DNA of 64,000 nt. Source: Chromatiales bacterium (lineage in GTDB: Bacteria; Pseudomonadota; Gammaproteobacteria; Steroidobacterales; GCA-2729495). The stretch spans positions 2,720,686 through 2,784,685 of the forward strand of contig CP070671.1 in the NCBI GenBank assembly GCA_020351875.1. The letters run 5' to 3'. Made by a program: the position numbers and the translations under genes. This document shows positions 63,986 to 64,000 of this stretch, one piece after another; the stretch's first letter is position 1; each line of letters opens with the position of its first letter. A model generated the notes under the pieces. The model had not been told where the DNA came from, did no database searches, and saw nothing but the letters and a program-made list of their open reading frames with translations.

Positions 63986-64000
63986 GGCAGCTGAGCTGCC
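63986..64000. repeat. Short palindrome at the right edge
   Basis: GGCAGCTGAGCTGCC, a 7-bp inverted repeat around a central base, ends exactly at the window edge and may continue beyond. Between 63871 and 63985 I see no supported gene or recognised signal. Confidence 0.5.

Noticed and set aside
1..64000. tRNA genes, rRNA, CRISPR arrays, insertion sequences or prophage genes
   Set aside because: I looked in the intergenic gaps and at gene functions and saw no cloverleaf, no regular spaced repeats and no transposase or phage proteins; a tRNA or repeat search tool could still find weak cases.

Overview
This 64-kb window is a dense, G+C-rich bacterial chromosome segment made almost wholly of housekeeping genes. 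Gene content and order point to a non-enteric gammaproteobacterium. The evidence is the ftsB/truD/surE/pcm/nlpD block, recJ...prfB-lysS, sdhCDAB-sdhE, rpoE-rseABC-lepA-lepB-rnc-era-recO-pdxJ-acpS, a nagZ/MTI-phosphorylase/csiV/mfd block like that of Pseudomonas, the Lol, ComEC and ExbBD genes, kdsB, rne divergent from rluC, yceD-rpmF-plsX-fabH, and lexA-imuA-imuB-dnaE2. I cannot name the order with confidence. No tRNA, rRNA, CRISPR array, insertion sequence or prophage was recognised.

Layout. 1-5.3 kb: the end of ftsB, then truD, an enoyl-CoA isomerase-like gene, an Smr-domain gene, surE, pcm, yqaA and nlpD (no rpoS follows). 5.3-13.3 kb: a Mth938-like gene, recJ, a five-gene accessory insert (flavin-oxidase-like, PA2778/PA2779-type pair, Rid protein, ion-channel-like protein), then prfB with its programmed frameshift and lysS. 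13.3-18.4 kb: ygfZ divergent from a succinate dehydrogenase block (sdhAF4, sdhC, D, A, B, E, and a shortened YgfX-like gene). 18.4-32 kb: the sigma-E operon, with a candidate self-activated promoter, followed by lepA, lepB, rnc, era, recO, pdxJ, acpS, a PolB-type exonuclease and rlmD. Then come a leaderless YkuD protein, nagZ, hpt and methylthioinosine phosphorylase.

33-47 kb: a PAS protein with a degenerate GGDEF domain, csiV-mfd on the minus strand, the Lol lipoprotein exporter, DUF2062, comEC, exbB-exbD, kdsB and a low-molecular-weight phosphatase. 47-57 kb: rne with a long 5' leader, rluC, yceF, yceD, rpmF, plsX, fabH, a DASS-type transporter and a secreted L,D-transpeptidase facing an Lpp/OprI-like lipoprotein across a bidirectional terminator. 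57.5-63.8 kb: lexA with two tandem SOS boxes, leading into the imuA-imuB-dnaE2 mutasome genes. A large near-perfect palindrome lies just after dnaE2.

Functional themes are envelope maintenance (RpoE/Rse, Lol, NlpD, Lpp/Ldt), peptidoglycan recycling and purine salvage (YkuD-NagZ-Hpt-MTIP), complex II with dedicated assembly factors, and SOS mutagenesis. No wholly new system stands out. The more unusual items are the cytosolic YkuD protein beside nagZ, the degenerate GGDEF and channel proteins, the di-cysteine Lpp-like lipoprotein, and several departures from conserved gene order (ispDF, rpoS, msbA/lpxK and the fabDGF-acpP genes are missing from their usual places).
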